Below, in pieces: positions 11,901-23,956 of a stretch of DNA of 64,000 nucleotides (the stretch's first letter is position 1; every line of letters starts with the position of its first letter). A program made the translations under genes and the position numbers. The notes under the pieces were generated by a model, which saw nothing but the letters and a program-made list of their open reading frames with translations, was not told the DNA's origin and did no database searches. Source of the DNA: Liolophura sinensis (lineage: Eukaryota; Mollusca; Polyplacophora; Chitonida; Chitonidae); NCBI RefSeq assembly GCF_032854445.1, contig NC_088306.1, positions 24,649,764 through 24,713,763 of the forward strand, in the 5' to 3' direction.

Positions 11901-14900
11901 CAATACTGTTGCAAACAGTTCAAGCGGATGTTCCACAGACTAGTTGCATATGTGCAATTGTTCTTCATGGCGTCACAATTGTTGTCACCGATAATGCAAT
12001 CATAAGTACAACATTCAAGAGGAGTGATAAGCCAGTGTGAGCTTACATGCATCCAAGGTAGTGTATTCTTCCCACCATCTAAATCAGTCGTTTGGCGCAA
12101 TCAACAAGACAGCATTCGAAAGAAAATATATTGTTAATTTGCAGAAAGGTGAATCCCTGAGAGTTGGACGCTGTTTTAGCAAATGTAGACGACAATGAGG
12201 TCCAAAGGAAGGCTATGTGTCCAGAAATCATCGCCTTTCTGCATATAATTGGATGTTTACATGATGCTATCTCTGAAAAAAAGAAAACGAACCGCATCCG
12301 TATGCGTTTGGGTTAAGTCAAGAAATATATAAACTGACACACAAATGTGAAAGACAGTTAATGTAGAAGACCGAAAATGTAAAATTGAAGAATATGTTTC
12401 TAGACTTCATGGCATAGCCTATCCCCATACTATCGATGTTTACAGGTTGTTTTTCCAACGGAATACGAACCGCCTATTCGCATGCTTTTTTGAGACAGAC
12501 CTCAAACTGGGAAAGCGTATATTTGGATTGACGTAATAGGCCAATGTCCTCCCTCTGTCTAGGTTGAAACTGGTCATTAACCATGGTGAATCGCTCCATG
12601 TCTGGCGTTCGCTGGAGAGAATTAGGTAATAGAATGCCACTTCCCTGTTTACCATCTACATTAGAGCTCAACACAAATTAAACCAGCTTATTGTCACATC
12701 GCCCTAAAAACACAGATTTTATTGTTCGCGTAAATGACACTTGGTTTAAGTTCTCGCAAAGAAAGCGGATTTTATTCTTTTCACTTATCTTTGAACAAAA
12801 TAAACTCGATTCCATGGGGCTGTTTGATTTGCTTTACGACGCACGTGATGAGGGTCGAGTTTGCCACGTGCTAAGAGAATGGAAACCTCCAATGAGAATA
12901 GGTGGACTGAAAAAATCCAGACCAGTGAGCATGTGAAAGGCTTCACCAGAATGAAAGGAAAAGTAACTGAGTGTGAATTGGGCCATCCGGCACAAAGTCC
13001 ATGGTTGTCCAAATTATTCAAATTCAATTGATAAACCTTCACTTTATTGTTAAACCGAAAAAAAGTATCCATGTTACCACTCAAACCATTGTCTACAGTG
13101 ACTTCATAACGAACAAAATATCCGACTTCTATAACAAACTAAATCGCTAGTGTTGTCTTAAATTATAGATTGCCCATAAATTCCGATTTTAGATCACAAA
13201 GAAACATTATGCCGAAAAGGGTGCCAATGCCAGAATCTATTCACATGCTGAAACGGTTTTGTGGATTAACAAAAATCTTCACGGTGCCCCACTGTTATGT
13301 ACTTGCTCACTTTTACCAGGCATTGCATACAAGCTTTAAGATACGTCGGAATGCAAGCAGTGTTCATTTAAGACTTAAAACACGTTCCTTGTCAATTTCT
13401 ACAGAACTGCGAATTGCACAACTATAATTTAAAGAGTGACATTTATTAGCGGCTAGATCCTAACCTTGGTTAACTAGCTGCATGTTGCCTTGTTGACCCA
13501 GAAATGAAAATGAACGGCGTGTTGTGTTAAAGTGAATATAAAGTCTGCCAGTATATATATTTAGAAAAAGTGAGACAGGACAGAGTTGTCACAGAAAAAT
13601 ATGTAAAAAATTCTATACAGTTTTGAAAGCTCAGAAGATGAAGTTCAGCATTGGGGGTATGACACTGACGGACAATTTACTCCGAGCAGCCATGTTGTAG
13701 AAGCCCTCATGAACTTATGAACGCTGGAAACGTCACGTGATAATTGACTGTCACGTCAAAAAGCCTATTAGTTCTCGATTGTCAGTGTGGTTTCTTATAG
13801 TGGATAGACAGACATCGATGCAATGAATTGTATTTTGCGGTTAGTTTAAGTGTTGAACTGATGCATTTAGGACCACACACTTATGAACAGGGAACTGAGA
13901 ACGGCTGCCCGTGTCACAATGCGTACATGTTGGGCAGAATACTGCAGTAACTTGTCCCGGTGAGCTGGCAAGAAAATCGCCTGGGGGGAATCATTGCTTG
14001 AAGACAAATATTGTGACTTTGCATTATTTTCTTCAGCAAAGTCAGATTTATTACCAAAATATCTTTCAAAATCTGAAAGAAAGAGACTGTTATCAGTGAG
14101 AATGCCCTGCTATGTTCGGTAAATTCCCTGAAGTCGGTACAGCCAGCTAGGTGAAAAGCTTACACCCATGTAGAACGAGGACGAGCAGGGCACCAAAACA
14201 CGAGGCTTGTATACACGAATAGCCCAAACTAAAAGAAACATCGGCCCGTTGAACATGGAAACAGTTGAACAGTTGATACTCTTGGGTTGGGTATCAGGCG
14301 TTTTTGTTTGTATTTTCTCACTGTGACATAGTTTAATACCGATGGTACGGGAGAGCTCCTAGGTTTTGTGACGTCACTCTAGAAAGCTATAACATGGAAA
14401 AATGGTGTCGCCAAATGAGTGGCTAGGTAATGACGATTGTTTGCTATTTATCTTGTTGACAAGCAGTGGAGATTTTGTTAAACATGTTCAGAAAATTTCT
14501 GGAAAACTAGTTTATTAATTAATTCAGCTTTAGTGATTGACTTTATGTTCACTTTAAGTCAACTTGGTGCAAGAAGACCTTCAACAAGACCTGAAAATGT
14601 AGGATTTTGCTGGGTTTGAAGACATTCGTCAATTGTACTCCATTTTCTGTACAGGGCTCTTCGTGAGCCATTTTCTGGAGACGTTATTTTTGAGCTTGTA
14701 TCGCTCATTTTCTCTTTGTGGCATTACGTACATTTCATCCCAGTTTATCCTGAAAGTGACTTTGTTTATATTTCCAAGGAAACATACATCGACAGCTCGG
14801 CATCACGGACACTATTGTCAACCCGTCCGCCCCAAGAAGTTAAACATTTTCAGACGACTGGGGAATAAACCACGTATCGAACTGTCATCCGTAGATTGAG

Positions 14901-17900
14901 GAATTCATCTTAACTGTAGATTCTATATTTACGTCGATTGACTTGCCTTTTGAAGCCGGAACATTCTGTAAGATACTATATACCTTTATTGCCAGTTGTA
15001 TTATTTATCTCTTTTGTTAAAATATATGCATTGAACTCATTCATGCGTCTTCATGTTTCTTTGTTTGATCTTGTGTAAGGCCTATCGCTGATATGAGGTT
15101 TAAACAAGCCAGTTGTTTCTCACCTTCACTCTCCCATAATGTTACCCTTACACATATGGCGATGAATGAATGCTTACGTCATACGTCGTACTTGACTAAT
15201 TTTAGTCATCTGACGACAAAGAGTGTCTTCGTGTGGCTGGGCTAGTCCATGACGCCAAAGTGCTAGCATACATGGCACTGTAAATGTAGTACAGTGAAAT
15301 ATGTGGTCGTTGAGTCTGTTGAAAATTGCTAATATAAAGCAACGATAAGACATTAACTGTTAGAGAGCAAGAATCTGGATTGTAAAATGTCACATATACC
15401 ATAGACATGCAAATATGTGGTCCAAGGATAATAGGAAAATGACAAGTGTTGAGAACCGATGAAACATCAATTATTAAACAGGAGATATTACAATGTACCA
15501 CATAGAGGTCCTGAGAGACCCATACAAAGCAAAAACCTTGTCCATGAAGGTAGGTCCATTTCTATCGACGATGTAGATAGATCTGTGTGGGTTGAAATAC
15601 GAAACAGCGGCGTTAACTAAATTACACGCCGACCATTCACAACGCACTGTTGAGCTTGCGCATTGAGCAGTGTCGGGATCACTAGTACTTCTCAATATTT
15701 TACGACTAGCTTTAAACGCGGTTGAGACAGTATTCTTCTTTCGCCCCCAGGCCGAGGAGAGTTATGTGCCTCTCGGTGTAAGAACTCAGACCATAATGAA
15801 GGCTGAAGGAAGCTGTATTCTTGCATAGACAGCGATCAATGCAAGCACGCAGTTTCAGGAGGTGTTTTAGGTGCAACGCGTAAACTGTGGTTAATTTCGT
15901 TGGCCGTGTGTTCAAAAGAGTTAGGTTTGTTGACAAAAGCCAGTTACGGCTACCTCCAAAGTGCCAGATGGGATATGGAAGGAACCAGTCGAAGTCGTCG
16001 AGAAGGAAAATATCGCCTTTTCTGTGCATTAAGATAGGGACAAAGGTGTAATCCTAGCATTGCTGTCATCGCTCCAGCGCCTTAAGAAATTCCCGCCATT
16101 AACTAATGAAATTCCCCATGTTGAAGCCTTCTTCCAGACCGTCGACATACGATCATCCGGGCACTTAATTTATCACTGGGAAAGGGGCTTTCGGAGCTGC
16201 TCGCTGTTTTCTCTACGCGAGAAGCAGCTGCAGACAGTGGCCACCTGACAATCCGAAGCGATCCATCTTGAAGTTTTCCCCAGCACCGAACACTGCAAGC
16301 ATTTTACCTCCTAATTCGTTCCCTAGCACGCTCCAATTACGTAACGCCGATGAAAAGTTCGTTAAGCCCGAACGTATAAGACTTCGTCGTTTTTGTGGTT
16401 TTGGTGGAAAGCAATTCATCTGCTGATTCCGTTGTCGCTGTGTACGTAACTGCAAGGCATTAGAATCTTATCAGCCTGCGCTTCCGGTGAACAGCTTCTC
16501 ACTTAGAACAGCAGATCCATTGCATCGTCCACTGTGCTGCAATTCAATAAGCAGCTTGATTCACACCTACATGCAAAGAACTTCGATAAACGGAGAGCAT
16601 CCAGATTTGTGTCATCACGCAATCGGTGAAAAGGACTGTTCGTAGCGATACGCTTTGATGACCAAAATAACTGACTAAAGCGGTGAATTGTCACTACAGC
16701 GGTATGTGATGAATAGTGGTTTAGCTGAAGAATTTAGAAAGCGTCTTTGACGAACTTTCGTAACTACACCAAAGTCGCACGACTTGTAATTAGAAAACTT
16801 CAGGCTGTACACACGATGTATTACAGAGCATATACTACTATACCGGAGTTGCGGTGAACGTCATTAACAAAATTAAATGCTAAGGTGACACAGTGTACAG
16901 TAATGGAACATGTGGCATGTAGTGCAATGATACTGCCTTTCAATTTCGAAAGATGCAAGAAAAGTATGCAGGGCAAATTTTAAAGACATTAACACTATGC
17001 TACTTCATAACGATCCTCATTAGTTAAGCCCGAAGTTAAAAAGAATTTTGGACTCAAGATGCGCCATTGTTAAACAGAACAGATGTTTAGTTCATGGATA
17101 TTCATGTCACACAACACAAAATTAAGTCAAGGGTGTATTTTGGATTACAGCAGAGAAGATGTTTGCGTACAGGTTAGGGCGTCATGTTTGTATTCGTTGG
17201 GCCAGGTTGTCAGGCTTGGGTGCAGCGTTAGGAGTTCGCTAGAAGTGATAAAGCGAATGTTTAACTAATGACCTTGGCCGGCTGCTGTGTTCAGGTGGTC
17301 CTTTACCTGCAGGAGTACCGCTAAACCCACGACCGAGTGGCCATTAGCGTCAGTCATAAATTAACACGTTCTCTTATCTGTCTATTGGGAAAGCTGAAAA
17401 AAGAACTCCCTAGCGCCGTCTGTTACAAGCACGTCGAAATCAAGTGAATACCAATCATCGAAGAACTACAAACCAAAATGGAACCATGCATCCACTTTCT
17501 AGCCTGACAATGTCTGTGAATTCATTTTAAGTTCTAACGGTGAAAAAAAAATACAGACCGGCGTCAGCTGGCGACCAAACGCCCCGTCATTCATAACTCT
17601 GATATCTACAACTTCACCCTCAGTATCATTATTTAATTAGGCATAAATTCTGATGCGATGATACATGTTTAATAGATGTCGGTAAACATGGCTTTCCATT
17701 AAAGCAACAGCTGCTTAAGCAGACGATATAATCATTAGGTCTGTACGACTGCTTGGGAGGTTCATTCTTTTGCAACAAACCTAAACCCTTTTGCCAAGAA
17801 TCTCATACCCGGAACAGGCCTTCTGTTTCTAATTTCAGCACGGGAGAACATTTTGAAAACAGAATCAGCTGTCGACTCTGAAAAAATTACAGTACGCGCA

Positions 17901-18950
17901 AAAAAATACTTATGCCTTCAGGCATCAGGAAAACCCGTTGATTAGATTATTGTTAAGTAACAGAACACTGATCAACACCGAAAGACAATTGGTTTGAGGC
18001 CACTAGGTAAATTCAGATCACTTGAGGTCGATTTCGTCCTAAATCTTAACCTATTTCAGTCTTCATTTTTCATGGTGAAAGTTAAAAATGTAAATAATCC
18101 AGTAAAACAAAATTGCCGTCCGCAAAGCATAAACCAATGTTCCTGAACGAACTGTTTCTTGTGACCATGCATTCACTTCTTTTTTTATTGATTGCTGTCT
18201 TTGATGTTTAGTAATTTGGATTACTAAAAGAAACTTGGGTGCTCGGAAAAAATCACCAACTTTTGGCATGTTACTGACGAATGTGGGTGGGAGACAAGCG
18301 GTATTCAACAAACCCAAAGCTTCCAGCTATGATCCGGTGATCCCTATATCTAAGGGCCACAGATAGAAGGGCCGCTGTAATCTATAGATGATTTAGATGT
18401 TGTTCTATTTACTATACTATACTGATTGTTATATTTTTCAAACTAATTTATAATTCTTATTTCCGACGTTGTATAGTTACAGTAATTAATTACTAATGCA
18501 GCGACTGGGTTTCATAGATACAGGATGGATGCTCTGTTTACCGGTGACTTTGGCATTATCCTGATACTAATGGGTTTTTCCTCATCCGATTTGTATTGGA
18601 CACCGAATCACAAAACAACTAAGGCTAGGTCCATTACGACATCTTTAGGCAACTTGCATTGTATTGCGATAGTCAGTCTGTGTACGTGGGCAGAACAGTT
18701 TTCTGTAGTCCATTGTATTGTAGTCATACAGTCGAGGCGTATTTATAAGTTATCCGCCTGTGTCACGGTAGTAAAGCAAGAACACAGAAGGAAAGCTTAC
18801 ATGCGCTTTATAAATATTCATTATTCTATAAGAAGGCTTCTGCAAAAGCCGAAGTCGGAGACTGAATAACGGCAGTAAGAGTATCAATAATATCGCTATG
18901 GGTATTATCACTGACTGATTTATTGTTCCCGTGTTGACATACCAAGGGAC
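8936..18950. other. Ten kilobases with no recognisable feature
   Basis: Probably intronic or intergenic. The longest frames, 11546-11890 and 12440-12674 (both minus), do not resemble known proteins and have no GC bias at third positions. A short GC-rich patch around 10040-10090 could be a small exon but cannot be supported. I saw no complete SINE copy or tandem array here, in contrast to the rest of the window. Confidence 0.5.
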
Positions 18951-18971
18951 GGGGGGGGGGGGGGGGGGGGG
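18951..18971 (+). repeat. G21 homopolymer
   Basis: Twenty-one consecutive G residues. Capable in principle of forming G-quadruplexes, and a likely site of sequencing length error. The minus-strand 147-codon frame that crosses it contains a proline run from this tract and is not credible as a gene. Confidence 0.95.
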
Positions 18972-21292
18972 TGAGTACAAAAAACTTCTTGTCCTTGTCA
19001 GTTGTAGGCAGTAAGGATTGTAAGGTTCATTGAGCTGACTTACAGATTGAGGAAACATGCGCAGTGAGCAAGCTGTAAGAACGGGTACTAGGGACTGACG
19101 AGGGTTTCCCCTTCTCATTGTTAAATTGTTCAGCTGATATTTCACTTCGGTCTCTTGACTGCAATTTGTACAGTAACTGCTCGTGTCGAACATCCTTTAG
19201 TTCGGGATTGTGATAGTTCAGAAGTACTTTGCACATAAAACTGTGCGATCTAAATGTAAGTCTCGGCTCTAGATTGTACAATAAAAAATAAGTGTTTTTT
19301 TTCTGGGTCACCATTCCAAAAAGTTGGAATAAATCCCTTCTCCCGTACTAACAAGGTGGGCGTTTGGCCTTGACCTTACCGGGTTGGGGATCATAGCAGG
19401 GCACCCGAGGAGTCAATTAAGTTTGTGCCGTTGGAGATGGTGTTCGACAAGAGTAGAGGCTTGGAAGGAGGCGCTCAAGGGATTTTATTGGGTTCTTCCA
19501 AATCTATTCCATTGCCAGCCAAAGCTGCACTCCTTCGATCTGAGACAGCTATGGAATCCCATTAAAATATCTCTTATAGCCCATCATAGAGACTTGACAT
19601 TTGATATCATAAAAATCCGATATATGCCAGTCCAAGGATATTGAGATGAGAGTACAGGTACAAACAATACTAAAGCAAGACGAACCCAAAAGGCACCTAT
19701 AGACTGTCTCGAAAATCCGGCTCCAAGACCACTTGACTACCGGCGTCACCAGCTCTAAAGGCTTGTATTCACCGTGCAGCCTGCGGCAATAGGTAATGCC
19801 AAAAGAATTCGCTCCTGCCACAGTACGGCGCGGTAGTTGCTGTGCGCAAGGAACGCAATAAAATGAGAGGCAGTGATGCGCTGGACGTAAGATAATGAAT
19901 AAAATCTTAATTTATTTAGTAGCTGACAATTTCCTCGCCTAGACAAGAAATATAAAAGTGTATGTCAGAAAAAAGAGAAATGGTTAACTTTAGGCAGTGC
20001 CGAGCGAATTTGGCACATTGATACATATTCGTAGCTACACGTTTTCAATGAATGTTCCATTCAATGATTTATTGATGTACATGTGCAGAATATATAAGAT
20101 ATGAATAGTTGGTGAAATGATAAAGCCAGATTTTACACTCTCAACTGTAAAAAAGAAATCTACATGTATGTTTAATTCATAAATCTTTAATAGATAAATA
20201 AGTCAAAAATAACGAGTGTATACGTCTTTTAATATTGTCCGAACGGCGTGCATGAAGTATCCTTATAATACTCTAGATGTACACATCGCTATGAACAAAT
20301 TACTAATTTATTTCTCTATGCTAAAAGCGAAAAGTCCAGTGCTAATAATTTCGCCAGATAGTGCCATCTTCATTGAGGGTCAACGTCTAAGATGAATGCC
20401 TATAGCTACACATATAGATGGCTTGATGTTGATATATTGACCGAGCACCTCGTTTTATTCGCTATATAAAGTCGTTTGTACCAAGTACTGATACAATGAA
20501 ACGTCTTCATTATAAGCAAAACAAAGAACGTCTGTTCAGAACGTCAAGTTAAGCAGCCGATATCAATCGTCCTATTTCTTTATTTCTTCTTCAAGTCAAC
20601 TCCTACTGAAGTTATTGCAAAAGACCACATCCAACTACATATTCCCAGCTGGACACATAGCATGCAGACGGACATGGTGTTGAATCCCGTGCCGAAATCT
20701 TGTGCCATTCTCATTGGATCCCTAGTTCCAGACTTTTTATCACCAAAACTAGAGGGATGCATGACGCCAACAGCGTGGTACGCGGGCAAACCCAACAGCT
20801 CCAGTTAAAAGTAAAACCGTGTTGTTGATGTGTAAATGCTATGGTCTCCGGTGTACAATAATAATCTCCACACATCGTAAAACGCCCAAGAATGGGGTTT
20901 GTATAAGTCGCCATCGTCTAGGTAGCCCCATCCAGCAGCACAGAATTGCCTTTAAAACCATATGCACCTACCACTCAGTGAACACGATATTCCGTCTCGG
21001 CCGTCAGTGGCATTAAAGTGTTAAATGAGTGTGTTTATTTACTTACGTATTTGATTTAGATTTTACTCTATACTCAATGACATCTCATTCATGTGAGAAC
21101 TTGTGATATGGCGTGTAAGCACAGACCAGAAGAATTTGTCGATCATAAAATGGAAAGTCTCCTAAGTTACAGTCGCAGCATGACTAGTGGTAGATAGTTG
21201 TCTTGATTTTTCGCCTCATTAACCAAGGGCTGGTAAAGACTACATGATATGGAGTAAACGTGAGCAACGAAAACACTCTGATTATGGTCTCA
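18972..21292. other. No recognisable gene
   Basis: Frames at 20580-20795 and 20711-20914 (both minus, overlapping in different frames) have plausible composition but no identity. No SINE noticed. Confidence 0.45.
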
Positions 21293-21475
21293 CGTAACCG
21301 GAATCCGGCTTCTTGTCAACTTACCTCCGTTAGAAATATATTCTGACAGTTCATGTAATGGCATAAATAGCAAGGAATTACGCGCCCCCTAGCAGCATGG
21401 CTTAAGCAGAATTAAGTACAAAAAATGAAGTGATGTTAATTGTAATTCATTAGACGTCCCTGGTGTTGGAACATC
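21293..21475 (+). repeat. Dispersed repeat family E, copy 2
   Basis: Begins 'CACGTAACCGGAATCCGGC', as in copy 3 at 60968, and continues with 'TTACCTCCGTTAGAAATATA', 'ACAGTTCATGTAATGGCATA', 'GCGCCCCCTAGCAGCATGG' and 'CATTAGACGTC'. The last two blocks also occur in copy 1. Gaps between blocks differ in length between copies, showing an old family. Confidence 0.6.
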
Positions 21476-21759
21476 CTTCTAATGACGACCCTGACAAACC
21501 TGACTTTGGGCACAGACCTTGTAGATTCACCACTGTAGCTGTTCGTGGGGCCATGAGTAAAATTAGCGTTTGTGTGCCCGCTTGAGGGATCTAATGTCCG
21601 TTGAAGGCCATTTGTCTGCCATGAGTATAGTGTGCATAACTGTGTAATATGTCATCACACGTGGCAAAACAAATGTTTGTGGTTTCTCCCGATCATTCCG
21701 GTTTCACTCACTCATAAATCTTTATAGAGATCAGACAATATATATAAAATTTATACTCC

Positions 21760-21842
21760 AACAGGACTGGGATTCGAACACGCGACCTCCCGCCTACAGA
21801 AAACTGCATAACCAATCCGCCAACCTCTGTGCGGACATTATC
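21760..21842 (-). repeat. tRNA-like sequence (SINE head or tRNA pseudogene)
   Basis: On the minus strand a motif 'GTTCGAATCC' (box B, about 21770-21779) follows an A-box-like 'GGTTATGCAG' region and a GGCGGGAGGTCGCGT segment, as in tRNA-derived SINE heads. There is no clear acceptor-stem pairing, so a functional tRNA is unlikely. Confidence 0.5.
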
Positions 21843-22704
21843 GATTGTAATAACCAACCTAACTGAAAAAGCCTTAGATATTTTGAGATGTTAATCTCTT
21901 TTTCGCGAATTTACTGCCACCCTCCACCCCACCCAGGGTTTACGCAACTAGATTCATGTTGTTTCCCAGTCTCTATTTTCCCCTGACATTTTCACACATG
22001 GAGTGAAATTTGATGAGGGGAATTCCCATCAGAATTAGGCATTATTGATTGGCGTGATCTCTGCAACCCTTGTGTGTATCTAGGGTGTATTTGGGAATAG
22101 CTACACGATGCACCCAACCGGAGATAAACTACTAGTCCCGAGTACGCAATTAGGGAAAAAATCTCGACTCGCCAAGTGGAATAAATTCAAGAAATATCCT
22201 ACAACCATTACATGTCCAAGAGCTATGTTTTTCACTTAGATTAATCCCATTGGGTTCCACCGAGCAAAGAACTCTGAACTTTAATCCTGCCTGCATTTCA
22301 AAGGCCATTGTCCTCGTTGCTTTGACTGGCTGAAACTCGTCGTCCGGCGTGTTCACTGCTAACACCACATCCGGATTGAAGAAAACCCTTAAGTGTACAA
22401 TGATAAACACATGTACTGTCAGCCATTACCGGCCCAGAAAGAGCTTTTCATGCAGCCCGTAAGCTGGCGTTAAGTCTCTTCGCCCATTTACCAAAAACAG
22501 AGGTTTCTTTGGCCGCCCGAACTTCATCGGCTAACGTCTTATTTACTACTGGAAGCCGTCGACCTAACAACATAAAAGACCCCCAGCTCTCAGCGGCTTA
22601 AGCACTGAAATGTTTAACTCTCCCACTATGGCCTTTTCTTACACGAGAAGCAAAGAGAGGTAGAAACTGGCGGTATGTAAAATGGCGCGGCGATTGAAAA
22701 CAAG
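21843..22704. other. No recognisable gene; one protein-like minus frame
   Basis: A minus-strand frame (22410-22150) follows an acceptor-like 'GTGGTGTTAGCAG'. It begins with GC-rich third positions (a peptide starting NTPDDEFQPVKATRTMAFEM) that fade after about 20 codons. It could be a small exon but has no identified donor. Confidence 0.35.
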
Positions 22705-23193
22705 GTGCTAAAGCGGCAACTATACGATTTGATCGCCCGAAAAAGTGATTTTTATCCTTCGATCCAATCCTCTCTCTTTCTCTCTTACGCCTATCCCTTT
22801 TTCCATTTCGCATTGCCAAGCAACACCCCCAGTCCCCGTTTCGCCCACAACATGGGCAAACAGTCCTCCAATTCGGACCTAGAGCTATGCGGGGAACATT
22901 TTAAGTTACCCTATAATCGATCTCGGACTAAGCAGTTAACATTTTTTTCCTCCGCAGTTCTCGCTTTTCGAGGTTGCCAGTTGCTGTGGTTTGGCGCGAA
23001 TATCCAGCCGAATTACTCGTCTTCTGTAAATAATGATCCGAAAAAAATGCTCCAACCAGAAACCGCCCGACTGTCCATTCCCAGGACGACAAATTTCGGT
23101 TTTCAATCTGTTACTGTAGACTTTCGGACTCCACAGAGAGGGAATGCCAAAAACTCAGTATTTATGACAGCCCGGTCAACTCCAATGGATTGA
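22705..23193 (+). CDS. Longest plus-strand open frame, unrecognised
   Basis: A 162-codon frame beginning at GTG; the first ATG is about 50 codons in. I recognise no domain. The peptide is rich in Ser, Phe, Asn and Arg, with no clear hydrophobic segments. In 64 kb of AT-rich DNA a frame of this length is uncommon but can occur by chance, more so here because the region is locally less AT-rich. No consensus splice sites clearly bound it. I consider it unproven. Confidence 0.15.
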   Translation: MLKRQLYDLIARKSDFYPSIQSSLFLSYAYPFFHFALPSNTPSPRFAHNMGKQSSNSDLELCGEHFKLPYNRSRTKQLTFFSSAVLAFRGCQLLWFGANIQPNYSSSVNNDPKKMLQPETARLSIPRTTNFGFQSVTVDFRTPQRGNAKNSVFMTARSTPMD

Positions 23194-23331
23194 TTCGAAA
23201 GATTGATTTTCCAGAGAATGACAAGGAATATCATACATGTATACCAATGTGTAATGTTACAGCGTAACGCTACGTGCATTAAACAAAGTTTGGTTTAAGG
23301 TCCAAAAGACAGTAAGCCATCTAAAGCATTT

Positions 23332-23578
23332 GATTTGAATACTGATTATACCCATTCGTCTAGAACATCCTTTACCTTTTCCCAACGTCACTGAGAACTT
23401 TTTACTGCTTCTCTTAGCATGATTTCGTCCTAATTTCGTACTTAACACATTTTCTTAGTTGTTTGGTAGTGGTGTTAAACGCCGTGGGGGGAAATGACCT
23501 TGTGATTATTGACCTGCAACGTTCAATGTGGTTGACGGATGGTATACGAATGCCATTTCAACGCACAGATTCTTTTCG
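23332..23578 (+). repeat. Dispersed repeat family F, copy 1
   Basis: Shares, in order, 'GATTTGAATACTGATT', 'CTAGAACAT', 'CTGCTTCTCTTAGCATGATT', 'TCGTCCTAATTTCGTACTT', 'TGATTATTGACCTGCAACGT' and 'GGTATACGAATG' with the minus-strand copy at 60118-60345; the later blocks also occur at 35795-35965. It ends immediately before a SINE-A insertion. The copy at 60 kb lies inside a terminal-inverted-repeat element, so this is probably a fragment of the same DNA transposon family. Confidence 0.75.
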
Positions 23579-23587
23579 GTTATCAGG

Positions 23588-23956
23588 ACCGGCCTCGATG
23601 GCCCAGTTGGTAGCGCGTCCGCTTTCGGGGGCGGTATATCCAGGGCCAATCCTGGGTTGGGTCACACCTAAGATTTGCTAAGAAGTTGTAGCTTCCTCAC
23701 TTGGCGTTCATCATTAAGAGGATAGTGCAACGAATGGTCGACAAGTATCAGGATAAAGGCTCGGCCAGGGCGCCTTACTTGCCTAAGGGGTCTCTGTGAA
23801 GCAGCACTAGATGCAAGGATGGTGGAAATCCGTCCCGCAACAAGGAGGCACATTACACGTACATGTACTCTAAGGACTCCTTCGTCGTCATATGACTGAA
23901 AAAAATTGTTAAGTACGACGTCAAAGCCCAAGCACTCACTCACTCACTCACTCACT
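23588..23956 (+). repeat. SINE-A, full length, CACT tail
   Basis: The tRNA-like head starts 'ACCGGCCTCGATGGCCCAGT' with 'GGTAGCGCGTCCGCTTTCGG' (A-box region) and a degenerate box B near 23640. The body contains CTTCCTCACTTGGCGTTCA and CCGTCCCGCAACAAGGAGGC. The 3' end is 'CATATGACTGAAAAAAATTG', then (CACT)n. A GTTATCA motif occurs at 23579-23585 and again at 23962-23968, consistent with a target-site duplication. Non-coding; mobilised in trans by a LINE, as expected for the class. Confidence 0.9.

Noticed and set aside
18750-19193. 147-codon minus-strand gene
   Set aside because: The frame crosses the G21 run (giving a proline tract) and begins at a non-ATG codon, with no recognisable domain.
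21760-21842. Functional tRNA gene
   Set aside because: Box B is good, but stems do not pair and an AT-rich segment follows directly, as in SINE heads.
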